From positions 671,248 through 735,247 of the forward strand of contig JANVCC010000183.1 of assembly GCA_025345505.1 (NCBI GenBank): a stretch of 64,000 bases of DNA, in the 5' to 3' direction. Origin of the DNA: Todiramphus chloris collaris. Taxonomy: Eukaryota; Chordata; Aves; Coraciiformes; Alcedinidae. The notes beneath the pieces were generated by a model. That model searched no databases and was not told where the DNA came from. It saw nothing but the letters and a program-made list of their open reading frames with translations. Shown in pieces: positions 1 to 10,499 of this stretch. The position numbers and the translations under genes were made by a program. The first letter of the stretch is position 1. Every line of letters begins with the position of its first letter.

Positions 1-2296
1 AAAGTGTAGCAGCTCCCCAACTCCCTGGTTTAAAAGTGAATTTTAACTGGGCTTGAAAGGCCACGGGCCCCTTCTCTGGTGCCTTCGGCCATGGCTTTGC
101 CACGTCCCCCTGGCCCTGCGATGCTGCTCAGCCATCTGAGAGACTTTCCAGATGAAATACCTGCCCGGGGGCTGTGTGCTCAGCTCTGGCAGCCAGAGGA
201 TGTGGATGTGCTGGTTTGTTCTCCTTGGTGCTTCTGCTCTGCTCCCCATCAGCTGAGCTAATAAAGTTTGGACTCATTAAATCCACAAATGGTTTCAAAC
301 TCAGCTGCCCTGGGCTGCCTCATGGCTCCCGTCCACCCCTCCCTTGGCATCTCTGCCTGGGAGATAAGGATGGCAGGGGCTTTAATTCCTCACTTAGGCA
401 TCAACTGCCAACTCTCCTGCCCGCTCACCCTTGATAAATATTGCACACAGATTTGGCTGCCAACATGCTGGAGATAAAGGTCCGGTCCCGCCAGATCTCC
501 TTCCTCTCTGCCTTTTGTCTTGTTCTGGGTCCAATTTGTTAAACAACCCCCCTACTGCGGGAAGGGCTCTTCCCACCTCTGCCCCTGCTTCAGGTCATTG
601 CTAAAGCTCCCTCCTCCTTGCACCCAGCCTTGGGCGGGAGCTGAGGACTAAGAAAAGCCACTGTCATTTCCAGGCCTTGAATTGTCATTGATTGGGGATC
701 GATAGCGGAGCCTGCCCGGGCTCAGCGTTCTCCTGGACCCGGCAGGATTGTCGGCGCTGGTGTCGTGCGGGTGCCGAGACGCTTCCGCGGCGTCCACGAG
801 CCCGTCCCCGCGAGCGGAGCTCCGACCAGGATTTGGGGATGCTCCTGTGCAGCAAACCTGCAGGAGAGAGAGCACTGGAGGCTCTGGATGGGCTTAGCTT
901 TGCTAAGAATCCTCTTTCCACCCCTGCAGCTGGGCTGCATGAGCCCAGTTTGGGGTGCCAAGAGGAGGGCTGGTGTTTGGGAGGCATCACTGGGAGCCGT
1001 GCTGCATCTTGCCCACCCACCACATCTGGGTTTGCCTGAACTGGCTCCCCAGGCTCAGGAAGCCTCCAGGAGCTGAAAGCTGCTACCTGACAGTGCTCGA
1101 GTGTCTTACAGAGAGAACAAAGGTGATGGGAGCTGCTCAGCTGCACGATGGGGAGCGACTGCAGCACCAGCAGCAACGATGCCCCAGCGCTGATGGTCTC
1201 TGCGAGACCATACGGGCAGAAACCCTGATGCTGCAGCAGCTTGTGAGAGCTGCTCCTGAGAGAGCCTCAAATTCCAGGGTTGCTGTAGGCAAGGGGACAG
1301 GCAGAGGCCATCGACCGAGGTGGGGAGGGAGGAACAGGGGAGAGAAGGTCTCAAGCAATCTTATCGCTGAGTATAATCTGGTTGGCAGCATCTGTTAGTG
1401 CTGATATCCCCCCTTGGGCTCCTCTCCTGCAGCATCCTGAGTGTCATCTCTCTTAGGAGAAGATCAAATTCTAAAAGAGCTGAGTGGTGCTCAGATCTGG
1501 AAGTGTTTGAGCTCAAACGTGGCACGTGTGTCTGTTCTTCCCGCTGTCCTGCTGCAAGAGCAGATGTCCCAGGCAGCTTCACATGCTATTTAGCTTATAG
1601 GTCTCTGGATTCCCCAGTTTGGGGGTGGCTCTGATACCAGGGTTTGATCTCTATCGCTTCTAAATCCATAAGAAATGTCATCTAAAGTACAACAAATAAC
1701 GTTCTGATTATCCGCTGGATCCTAATGCTACTCCCTGGAGATAACAAGCTGCAATTTTCCCCCTGGGCCATACAATAATCGCCCCAATTACTCCCAAGCA
1801 GTGGTTGTTAAACTGGTGGCACTGCTTTCATTTACAAAGGAAAAATAATTAAGCAGGTGTCTGCGTTCAGCGTCTGACTGGGAGTGACCGGGGTTATTTC
1901 TGCTTTGTTCTGGGAAAGAAACTCTCGGCGGCTGTGGAAACCTCGGCGGCTTCTCTGTTCCGCGTGGCACAGTTCTGTCAGGAATGGTACAGGGAAGCTG
2001 CCAGATGATCGACCAAATAAAATGCAGTTGGTGTCTGCTAATGCTGGGGTTGGTGTCCCAAAGGATGTAACCTCTCTCCGGCTCTAACATCAGAGGGGTT
2101 TAAGGAGCCGGCGTGGTTACCGAGGCTGAAGTGTGATGGGCATATGAAATCGTGCCCCAGACCCTTGCAGAACTGGGTGTGCTGGTTTGGCTCAGCTGGA
2201 GCAGTGGCCGGAACCGACGGGCTCTGTGCAGGACACTGTGACCCATCCCAGTTCAGGCTGCAGCAGCGTTTACCCCGACTCCGTCAGCCTCTGGGT
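1..2296. other. Intergenic, no gene recognised
   Basis: No coding exon is supported on either strand. An AATAAA at 260-265 followed by T/G-rich sequence could be the polyadenylation signal of a + strand gene lying left of the window, but no upstream exon is visible. The block at about 1670-1880 is AT-rich and CpG-poor, with ATTA-type motifs that resemble regulatory DNA. Confidence 0.5.
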
Positions 2297-2880
2297 AGAA
2301 TCACAGGATGGTTCTGGTTGGAAGAGACCTTGGAGCTCACGGAATCCAAGCGTTGCCCCAGAGCTACCAGGGCACCACTGACCCCTGTCCCTCAGCACCA
2401 CTTCCCCCTGTCCCTCAGCACCACAGCTCCACGGGGGGCTTGGGAACCCCTCCAGGGGTCACGGGGACTACCCCCCTGCCCTGGGCAACCTGGGACAGCC
2501 CTGGACAGCCCTGGAGGGGAAGAAATTATTCCTCAACTCCAACCTGAAGCTCCCCTGTGGCAACTTGTGTCCAGTTCCTCTTGTCCCATCGCTTGGGAAC
2601 AAGAGATCTCACTCCCCCCTCACCCCAGCTCCTGCCAGGAGCTGGCAGAGCCAGAAGGGCTCCCCTGAGCCTCCTTCTCTCCAGGCTGAACCAGCCCAGG
2701 GCCCTCAGCTGCTCCTCAGCACCCTTGTTCTCCAGCCCCTTCCCCAGCTCCGTTGCCCTTCTCTGGCCACGCTCCAGCCCCTCCGTGTCCTGCTGGGAGC
2801 GAGGGGCCCAAACTGAGCCCAGGGTTCCAGGGGTGACCTCCCCAGTGCCCCCAGTGCAGGGGGACAATCCTTGCCCTGCT
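2297..2880 (-). mobile_element. CR1 LINE 3' fragment, antisense
   Basis: Read on the minus strand this gives the usual CR1 3' part: the grouping GGGCTGGTTCAGCCTGGAG, the Ser/Gly-codon region, TGCCCAGGGCAGGGGG, and the end of the element at 2297. It is about 580 bp long, truncated at its 5' end. It belongs to the same subfamily as the copies at 7312 and 39052, marked by GGTCAGTGGTGCCCTGGCAG. Confidence 0.9.
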
Positions 2881-3689
2881 CCTGCTGGCTGAGGAACAAC
2901 GTTCCCTTACATCATCCTGGGTCAAACCATCAGAGAGAGCTACACCACAGCTGAGATTTGCAGGTTGCTGTCGGGTCTCTGGACACACTCACGTGTCATC
3001 GCTCCTCACGCGATTGTGCTTCTGCACCCACACGCTCAGCCAACGCGCACAGGTTCGCTTGGACAGAAGCTTTCCAGTTTCTGTGGAAGAGGAGCGAGGA
3101 GAGAGGAGAGAGGGATGACCAGGATGGAGGGATAGCTGGTGAATTATGCATGACCCAAGGAGGAGAGCCCTTATCTGCACGGACAAAGGCCTGTGCCAGC
3201 CAGCCCAGCTCTCTGCTGTACCTGCACCTTCCTCGCACCCGCGCTTTATCTCCGCTCCCAGCTTGTAATTCAGCCCAAATATCAGAGGAAGCTGCAAGAT
3301 TAATTTTCTCTGTTTGCATGGCAAAGGAGAGGGGACGCGCTCTCACTCCAGACTCCCAGCTGCTTAATCCGCCGCCGAGGCCCCGCCGAAGGAAAAAGGC
3401 AAAAAAAAAATTTATCAGTGTCTGCAAGTTGCCGGCTCGGGGAGGGATGCTGCGACCCGGCGGCCGCGCTCAGCCCGGGGCCACCCATCAGCCCCCCGCG
3501 ATCAGGTCGTGGGCTCTCTCTGCAGGGTGCACCAGGTCTCTCAGCGACGTGCTCCGTGGATGTGTGGTTTTGGGGTGCACCAGGAAAACGCCAAACCTTC
3601 CCCCCCACCCCCTCCCCAGTGCTGGGGGCCAGAGGAGTCGTGGGGAGCTCGGGAGAGCCGGAGTCGTTCCCTGACCCGCGTGTCCTTCC

Positions 3690-3970
3690 AGCGTGGGAGA
3701 ATCCACGAGCTGCTCAAATATTTAAGGGGTGACAACTGTATTAATACAAAACCGAGATAAAGATCCCTTGAGTTTAAAGCAGGAAACATCAGCTCAGCTC
3801 TTATTTTCCAGCCCTCTCCCTTAGCTTACTCCCCGGCTTAAATGAAATCATAAATATCAGCCCACAAAGGTCCTTTGTCACTTCACGCAGCTCCCGGCGA
3901 CAAGAGGTCATTCATTAAAAGCCAGATGAAGGCAATAGAGACTCCCATTGTTTTTTAACGAGTTCGGGAT
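3690..3970. promoter_or_regulatory. Candidate conserved regulatory element with SOX-type palindrome
   Basis: This is an AT-rich, CpG-poor block with many developmental-type motifs: ATATTTAA, GTATTAATAC, CATAAATATC, CATTCATTAAAA and CATTGTTT. It contains an inverted pair of ACAAAGG half-sites at 3864-3878, separated by one base. The contrast with the GC-rich flanks suggests selection, but conservation cannot be judged from one sequence. Confidence 0.35.
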
Positions 3971-4959
3971 GAGGCCGGGAGGCTGATGGACCGCTCGGCT
4001 CGGAGGAGCGGAGAGGACGGACCGCGGGAGGCTGGGGCCGATCCCGGGCAGGCAGGAGCTGGCAGATGAACCCTCTTCGGCGTCGGGACCGACGGTGCGA
4101 ACGCGGCTCCTCGGGCAGCATCCCCGGGCAGCCTCCCCGGCGGCACCGGGAGCGATTTCCCGCAGAGCCGAGCGCTGGCTGCGGTGGCCCCGCGGCTCCC
4201 AGCCCCTGGCATGAGCCTGATGCCATCTGCGGGCACACGGCTCGGGCCGGGCGAGAGAAACGAGGCGGTAACGCCCCAGGATGTCCAGCTCCCTCCGGCT
4301 AAGCCCAGGCTGCCCTCCCTGCTCAGCTGCCGGGTGTTTTCCTCACGCTACCGAATCTTTCCTTTTCGACGCTCCTGCTGTGTTAACACATCGAGAAAAA
4401 TGCGTCTGAAATCATTTTCTCCGCTTCCCCCCTCCACACCCCCCCCCGAAAAGCACGCTCCCTTCAATTTACTAGTTCTGCTTTCTTCCCCCCCACCCCA
4501 TTTATTTTTTTTTTTTCCCCCTTTTTATTTTCTTCAGTGACTGTGCGCAAAGACCATCGCGCTCGAACTGGTTTTGGATTAAAAGGAACTTAATAAAGGT
4601 TTCCCCTGAGCGCAAAGCCTCGCAAATGGGTTTGCAATTCGGGAGTTAATTAGGCAAGAGCCCGGCAGAGATTCGTGTTTGCGAAGCCTCCGCAAAAGGG
4701 AAAGGTTTTGTGATTGCTCGTTAGCGAACCTTCCTGCCCCGAAAAGACGGGGGGCAAGGGGCAGTGCGGGGGGCACCAGCGAGCCCGTGGGCATCGGCCT
4801 GGACCAAACCCCCGTGGCATCCCCGGGGGGCTGCGGGTGCTGCCCGGGAAAGGAGCCTCCGGAGCCTGGAAGAGGCGAACGGGACAAAGAGAAACCGGGG
4901 CGAGGCTGCAGGAGGGACGGGAGGAGAATTTCTGCTGCCTGCAAACGTGAAGTGCTTCC

Positions 4960-5130
4960 TCCAGTAATCGCCGGAATCATCAAATTAGCATAAATTCCAT
5001 TAACGGTTTCCCAGATGAGACATTTCCAGGCTTCTCCCTCTCCTCCCCGACACAAACAAAAGAGGATATAATTACTTTGCAATAAAGCAGCTCCCGAAAA
5101 GGCCCTCCATCCTTCTGCCTTTTCTTCTCC
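4960..5130. promoter_or_regulatory. Candidate non-coding regulatory block
   Basis: This is a CpG-poor, AT-rich island in a GC-rich setting, with TAATCG, CAAATTAGCATAAATT, CATTAACGG and GATATAATTACTTTGC. Such motifs resemble homeodomain and POU-type sites. No open frame or splice signals are convincing. Confidence 0.3.
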
Positions 5131-5869
5131 CTTGAAATAAAGCTCCATCTGAAAGGTGCCGCCGACCTCTGCGCTCCCATCGAGCATCCATCAGGCAGGA
5201 GGGAAGGAAAAAAAAAAATCCACAAAGCTTTGGGGGAGTGGGTCTGGGACCGAGCAAGGGGCAGCACGGACTGTTTGCCACGTCCACCTTGTATCGGTGG
5301 GAGGAGGGGGGTTCTGAGATGCCTTTTTTTTGGGGTACTCGGTTCCCGATGCCCTTGGAGCTCCCACCCGTCGTGTTTCAGAGGTGGGTTTGGAAATGTG
5401 GTGTCTGAACACGTACAGGAAAAAAAAAAAGCTGATTTGTGTGACACTGAGACCCGGTATCTACAGCGGTAACTCGGGGTCAACAATTTAAAATAGTGTG
5501 GGGTTTTTTTGTTGGGGTTTTTTTTTCATTGGTATGAGATTGCAAGTGACAATGGAGAGGAGTGGCAGAGAATTGCATTTGCTTATGAGCAAAAGCCTCC
5601 TTAACTCTTAAGAATGACACTAAACCAACTTGCCTGCCTATAAATAAGATCTGCCGATAGAGATGTCTTAGCTGGGAAGATTTAATTACAGGCAGGAGCT
5701 GCAGGAGGCCCCGGAGCTGACACTGGAGCAGCTGAACCTCCTCAGAAACAGGGGGTGCGAGGAGTGCCGGGATGAGCCGTGCATGCACAAGAGGCTCTCG
5801 GCAGAGCCGGGTGTAACTATCAGCCTCCAATTTGCTTTCCAGACTGGGACAAATTGGGGTTTTGGATGA

Positions 5870-6330
5870 TTTTCTGTGACACGAGATCAAATATCAAGGT
5901 CACTGCTTTCTTCTTGCTTCACCACAGGCTCGGAGGATGAGTTGTGTCTCTTCTGGGCTTCGGTTCCCTGATAAAATGTAGATAACGGCGACTCTCTTCC
6001 GCAAGGAATCTTCGTTAGCGTTTACTTTTCAGAAGACCTTGAGGCTTTTTACAATCTATTATGAATTAATTATTATTAATTAAGTGGAGGCAGACGATAT
6101 AACCCAAAGAAAGCCGTTCTGACAAAGCAAGCTGGATGCTAGAGAGCAGTCTGCCTCACCAGCTCCCTTCCCCGCTTCGCAATTTTAAGCTTTTAGTTCC
6201 GCTTTCTAATTGCCGATATCCACCCTCCAATTACCCACTGGGTTTGTTTCAGATTTAAAAGATTAGAACGCGCCGTTGCTTTATGGTTACGCGATTTCAC
6301 TTCTCATAACTGCCGGGTTTTGGTTTTGGC
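5870..6330. promoter_or_regulatory. Candidate AT-rich enhancer just upstream of the RACGAP1 CpG island
   Basis: This is the most AT-rich stretch of the left flank. It holds several TAAT/ATTA cores packed at 6060-6085 (TGAATTAATTATTATTAATT), TCTAATTG and CCAATTACCC near 6205-6235, and TCAAGGTCA near 5893, a nuclear-receptor half-site. It ends abruptly where the CpG-rich DNA begins near 6340. It has no coding potential. Confidence 0.35.
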
Positions 6331-6699
6331 GTGACCGCTTCCGCGTATCAAACGCCCGGCGATGGGGGACTCGCTCGTACGTGACTTGAGACGGGGGCTT
6401 TGCCCTTCTGGCAGCCGGGGTGGGCTGTCAGCTCTCGCTCAGGTTGACGTTTCAAAGCCCAAAACCAAAATAAATCACTCGAGGCGTCGTTTTTCCTCAA
6501 GCCACAGCGCTTGATTAACAACCTCCTGGGCCTGGCGCCTCGTGTGGGCCTCTCGGGGCTTGGCAGAGCCTCTGGTCGAGGGGCTCGGGCTCACCCTCGC
6601 CTTGCTTAAAATCACAACCGGGGCTTGGCAAGGGAACGGGTTTTTTTTTCTCCCCAAAACGGCTGCGCTCAGAGCAGCAGCAGCGGCTCAGGCCCTGGC

Positions 6700-6947
6700 G
6701 GCGTCCTCGGCCTGCTCGGTTGCTAAGCAACACGGGCCGGAGCCGCCCGCCCGCCCGCAGTAAAGATGGCACCCGGCGGGCTTCGGCTTCAGCCCGCGCC
6801 GGGGAGAGGCGCAGGGAGACCACGCCCTCAGCAGACATGGCGCCGGCTTTGCCTTCAGCCGCCCGGCGAAGAGAGCCAATGAGAAGCCGGGAGGGTGGGG
6901 AGCGGGCCTGGGATTGGCTGGCGGTCGGGATTCAAACCCGAGTGCGG
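6700..6947 (+). promoter_or_regulatory. RACGAP1: RACGAP1 proximal promoter: X-box-like element, two CCAAT boxes, CHR-like element
   Basis: This TATA-less, CpG-rich segment lies directly upstream of exon 1. Visible elements are a near-palindromic GTTGCTAAGCAAC (6719-6731, like an RFX X-box), CCAAT at 6876-6880, an inverted CCAAT (ATTGG) at 6913-6917, and TTCAAA at 6931-6936, which is the complement of the CHR core TTTGAA. Two NF-Y sites about 37 bp apart followed by a CHR is the layout known for G2/M genes controlled by the DREAM/MuvB-B-MYB complexes, which suits a cytokinesis gene. Binding itself is inferred. Confidence 0.7.
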
Positions 6948-7000
6948 GGCGGTTGCGCGGGGCGGTTGGAGAGCGAGCTCGCGCCGGGCCGGCGGCCCAG
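6948..7000 (+). other. RACGAP1: RACGAP1 non-coding exon 1 (5' end approximate)
   Basis: A consensus splice donor (CAG then GTGAGT) falls at 7000/7001 inside the CpG island. The next exon on this strand starts at 8567, four bases before the start codon, so exon 1 would be wholly 5' UTR, as is usual for this gene. The transcription start is not visible. I place it a little downstream of the CCAAT/CHR elements. If it lay upstream of about 6830, the ATGs near 6766 and 6836 would become upstream start codons. Confidence 0.6.
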
Positions 7001-7311
7001 GTGAGTGCGGCGGGACCCGGACCCCGACCCCCCGGACCCCAACCCCCGCCCAGCCCCCGGGGACCCGGCACCGGGCCTTGCCCAGCCCGCGGGGAGCCCT
7101 CGCTGAGAGCCGCGGCCTGGGCGGGCCCGGTTCCCGGCTCCTCAGGGGCCTTTTCCCTCCGGGCCTCTCGGGCCGCGCCTCGGGGGGCGGCTGCCGGGCT
7201 CGGCTCGGCTCGGCTCCTTCCTTCGCCCTCCAGGGCCTCTTTGGGTGCGGGACGATGATTGTGGTGCTGGGCGTTAAGGCGTGGAAGCGTAGAACTCCCC
7301 TTGCTGGGAGC

Positions 7312-7713
7312 TGAGCAGAGTACGAGCGGCTGAGGGCCCTGGGCTGGTTCAGCCTGGAGAGAAGGAGGCTCAGGGGAGCCCTTCTGGCTCTGCCAGCTCC
7401 TGGCAGGAGGGGGGGCACAGGGGGTGAGATCTCTTGTCCCCAAGCCGTGGGACAAGAGGAACCGGCCTCAAGTTGCCCCAGGGGAGGCTGAGGTTGGAGC
7501 AGAGGAGAAATGTCTTCTCCAAAGGGGTTGTCCAGGGCTGTGCCAGGCTGCCCAGGGCAGGGGGGGAGTCCCCGTGACCCCTGGAGGGGTTTCAAAGCCC
7601 CCTGTGGAGCTGTGGTGCTGAGGGACCGGGGTCAGTGGTGCCCTGGCAGCTCTGGGGCAACGCTTGGCCTCCATGAGCTTCAAGATCTCTTCCAGGCAGA
7701 ACAATTCTATGAG
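7312..7713 (+). mobile_element. CR1 LINE 3' fragment in RACGAP1 intron 1, sense
   Basis: It begins at the GGGCTGGTTCAGCCTGGAG region and runs to the AATTCTATGA tail. It is close in sequence to the copies at 2297 (opposite orientation) and 39052 (same orientation), so all three belong to one relatively young CR1 subfamily. Confidence 0.9.
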
Positions 7714-8566
7714 GTACGGAAGAGTGCTTCTGACAGCTCCACACCTTGTAGTCCGTGTAACGTAGAAAGCCCCAGGTTATCGAGGTGTCAGTTGAGTACT
7801 TCGAGGTTTTCCACCCTGGCCTCCTTGGTGCTGAGCTGCTGTGTCTGCTCCCTTCTGACACCTCTCCTGCCTCCCTCTGCACCTTCTCCCAGTGCTAATT
7901 TATTAGTCAAGGCCACCCTGTGTGCCCCAGCACCCTCCTGCATTAGCCAAGTAATTTCTGTGCTGCTGAGCTGCAGAGTTTCCTCTCCGTTGATCCTGTT
8001 TATGCCGTTGTTGCTGCTGTTTGAGGCAAATGTGCTGACTCGCTGAATTTTAACAGCTATTTGCAGCAGGAGCCATAACTTAAAATGCAGCTAAATTTAA
8101 AACTGTATTAAAATTCCCCACAATGTTGCTCCTATTTTTGTCTTGCCAAGCTCTGAAAACTCGCCCATTTTTAGTGGCCTATATAGTACCGAGTTATTTG
8201 TTGACAGGGCACGAGCTGTGATCTGCTGCCTTCTAGAAGGAGAGGGGTTTGGGATCCCTCCTCTTGCTGGGGGTCCTGAGCCTCTGTAGTGTATGGAGGA
8301 TACTGGAAGCAATGAGGTGGGGAGTTACAATGCAGCTGCTGTCAGTAAACTCTGGAGGGATGGGGGTTTTAATTCCCTACAAAAGAATTTAGATGCACAA
8401 CTCTCAATGTGGTGCTGTTTGTGGAGCTTCTAAAACTTGCATAAAATAAATAAATGGGGAATTCTGAAGCTGACTCTTCTTTGACCTGGTAATGTGTTTT
8501 TTTTTTCCCTGTTTGGAAGTGGGAAGAAAGGGCTGGGCTGTGTATTTAGCTCTGGTTTCTTGGCAG

Positions 8567-10499
8567 GAAGATGGAGACGACGATGCTGAGCTTACGGAGT
8601 CTGTATGATCAGCTGATACGCCAGGCTGAAGTTTTAAGTGAAGGCAACGAATTCCGTAAGTTCTCTTTCTGGAATGGGCTCTGCTGCCTTTGCCCCAAGA
8701 CCACCAACGTGCAAACAAAGGTTATTTGCTGGTGTAGAAGAATCTTGTCAGTGATGTTGTGGGTGATAAGACAGATTTGGTGAGACACTGGAATGAGTTG
8801 CCCAGGGAAGATGAAGACACGTCATCCCTGGGTTGAAGACCAGAATGGATGAGGCTTTGAGCAACCTGCTCTAGCGGGACGTGTCCCTGCCCATGGCAGG
8901 GGGTTGGAACGAGATGGTCTTTAAGGTCCCTTCCAACTCAAACCAGTCTATTATTCTATGATTTGGGTTTTTTTTCATAGCTGAGAAATAGGAAGTCACA
9001 GGCTGAACTTCCAGGCAGGGCCACACTGCTGACTTCATCCACCCAGGGTCCCACGTTCTATCTCTTCTGGCTGACCCTGACACGATGAAGTTGGTCTAAA
9101 ACCCTGTGAGATCTTGTGAACATCTCTAACGTGGGTGGGTTTACAGGAGGTTGGCTGCTCTCCATCAGGAGCACGTTGGATTAGCAGCTATCCACTGCTG
9201 GTGAAGGGAGGGCTGCTGCATCTTTGCTCTCTGGCTAGCTGAAGATGCCCACCTCCTCTCTCCAGAGTTTATTCAGTTGGCCAAGAACTTTGAAGAATAT
9301 CGGAGAAAATGGCAGAAAACGGAGCACGAACTTGGCAGGTACAAAGATCTTCTCATGAAAACTGAAGCCGAACGGAGCGCTTTGGACGTGAAGCTGAAAC
9401 ACGCTCGAAATCAAGTGGACGTGGAGATCAAACGACGGCAAAAAGCTGAAACAGACTGTGAAAAGCTGGTGAGTAATTCCCTCGTTAGCAGGTGGCTCTC
9501 TGGAGTGTGCAGACAGGGTGATTAAACCCCACTGATCTATGGATGATAAGGATTGACCTCAGGTAACTTCCCCGTCCTCCTTGGGGAAGAGAAAACCCAA
9601 CAACAAGAAGTTGGCTCAGCTTCTTGTAGTTGCCTTCTGCTTTGCTCTGAAGAAAGGCACCTGGCTGCTGGTTGGAGCCAAGCTGCTGTTGCTGACAGCA
9701 CCACGGGCAGTCGATCGACGCGTGTCCCGAGAGCCCATCTGCAGCATCCCAGACTCTGGAGTTTGGGTCGCACGCTAATTAAATGGGGTTTGTCCCGCGG
9801 CGGCCTCTGAGGGGATTTATTTTTCCAGGAGAGGCAAATGCAACTGATTCGAGAGCTGCTCATGTGCGATGCATCCGGGAGCATCCAGCTGAGTGAGGAA
9901 CAGAAGTCTGCCCTCGCCTTCCTCAACAGGCCCCAGGTTTCTCTGGGGGGTTCTGGCAATAAAAGGTAGGAAGAAAACCCAAACATTTTTGTCTGAGCAA
10001 CGGGAGCGTCAAATACCAACCCAGACGTGTATCTTTGTGACACTTCCTGCACCTGCATCAACAGGGTTTTCCTTCTTATTCCACTTGGAAATTCCTCTTA
10101 TTCCACTTTGCAGTCAGATTGCTCTGGAACCACTGAAAGCCCAACTCATTTTCTTCTCATGTTTGACTTTTAGGCTGTCTACAATAGATGAATCTGGCTC
10201 CATTCTGTCCGACATCAGCTTTGACAAGACAGATGACTCGCTGGTAATGTAGCTCCCGAGTTCCCAAGCTTTCATTCACTGCAAAACCTTTGGGGTGTGG
10301 GTTAATCTCTAGAGACCCTCAGGGTTAGATGACTGGTATTAAACTGGTAGAGCTGGTTTGCATTTTTCTGGTGTGTTATTGGCTAAGCCTGGCCGGAGGC
10401 TGGGTGGTATTTCTACTGAGCTGACCAGTGTTGTGTTCCCCACAGGACTGGGATTCCTCTGTGGTGAAAGCTGTCAGGCTGAAAAGGAGAGAGAAGCGG
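8567..10499 (+). other. RACGAP1: RACGAP1 exons 2-6: coiled coil, PLK1/ECT2-docking segment, basic stretch
   Basis: Exon 2 starts at 8567 (four UTR bases, then ATG). Exons 3 and 4 encode a charged, heptad-rich coiled coil with the [11 protein letters not shown] and [15 protein letters not shown] stretches; in the human protein this part binds KIF23. Exon 5 encodes [18 protein letters not shown]. Ser149, Ser157, Ser164 and Ser170 fall at the same numbers as the human PLK1 target serines whose phosphorylation recruits the ECT2 BRCT domains. Exon 6 ends in a basic KRREKR run that could act in nuclear import. Introns carry a CR1 copy (near 8770-8965) but no interruption of the frame. Confidence 0.95.

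Larger units (their letters stand above)
6500..7250. promoter_or_regulatory. CpG island over the RACGAP1 promoter and start of intron 1
   Basis: CpG dinucleotides are dense from about 6500 to 7250, in contrast to the AT-rich block before 6480 and to the rest of intron 1. The island covers the promoter elements, exon 1 and the first 250 bp of intron 1, which includes a short GCTCG pentamer run near 7198-7216. I saw no convincing divergent gene on the minus strand. Confidence 0.75.

Noticed and set aside
6855..7595. Long minus-strand frames over the RACGAP1 CpG island and the intron 1 CR1
   Set aside because: They combine CpG-island sequence with antisense CR1 and have no protein family match.
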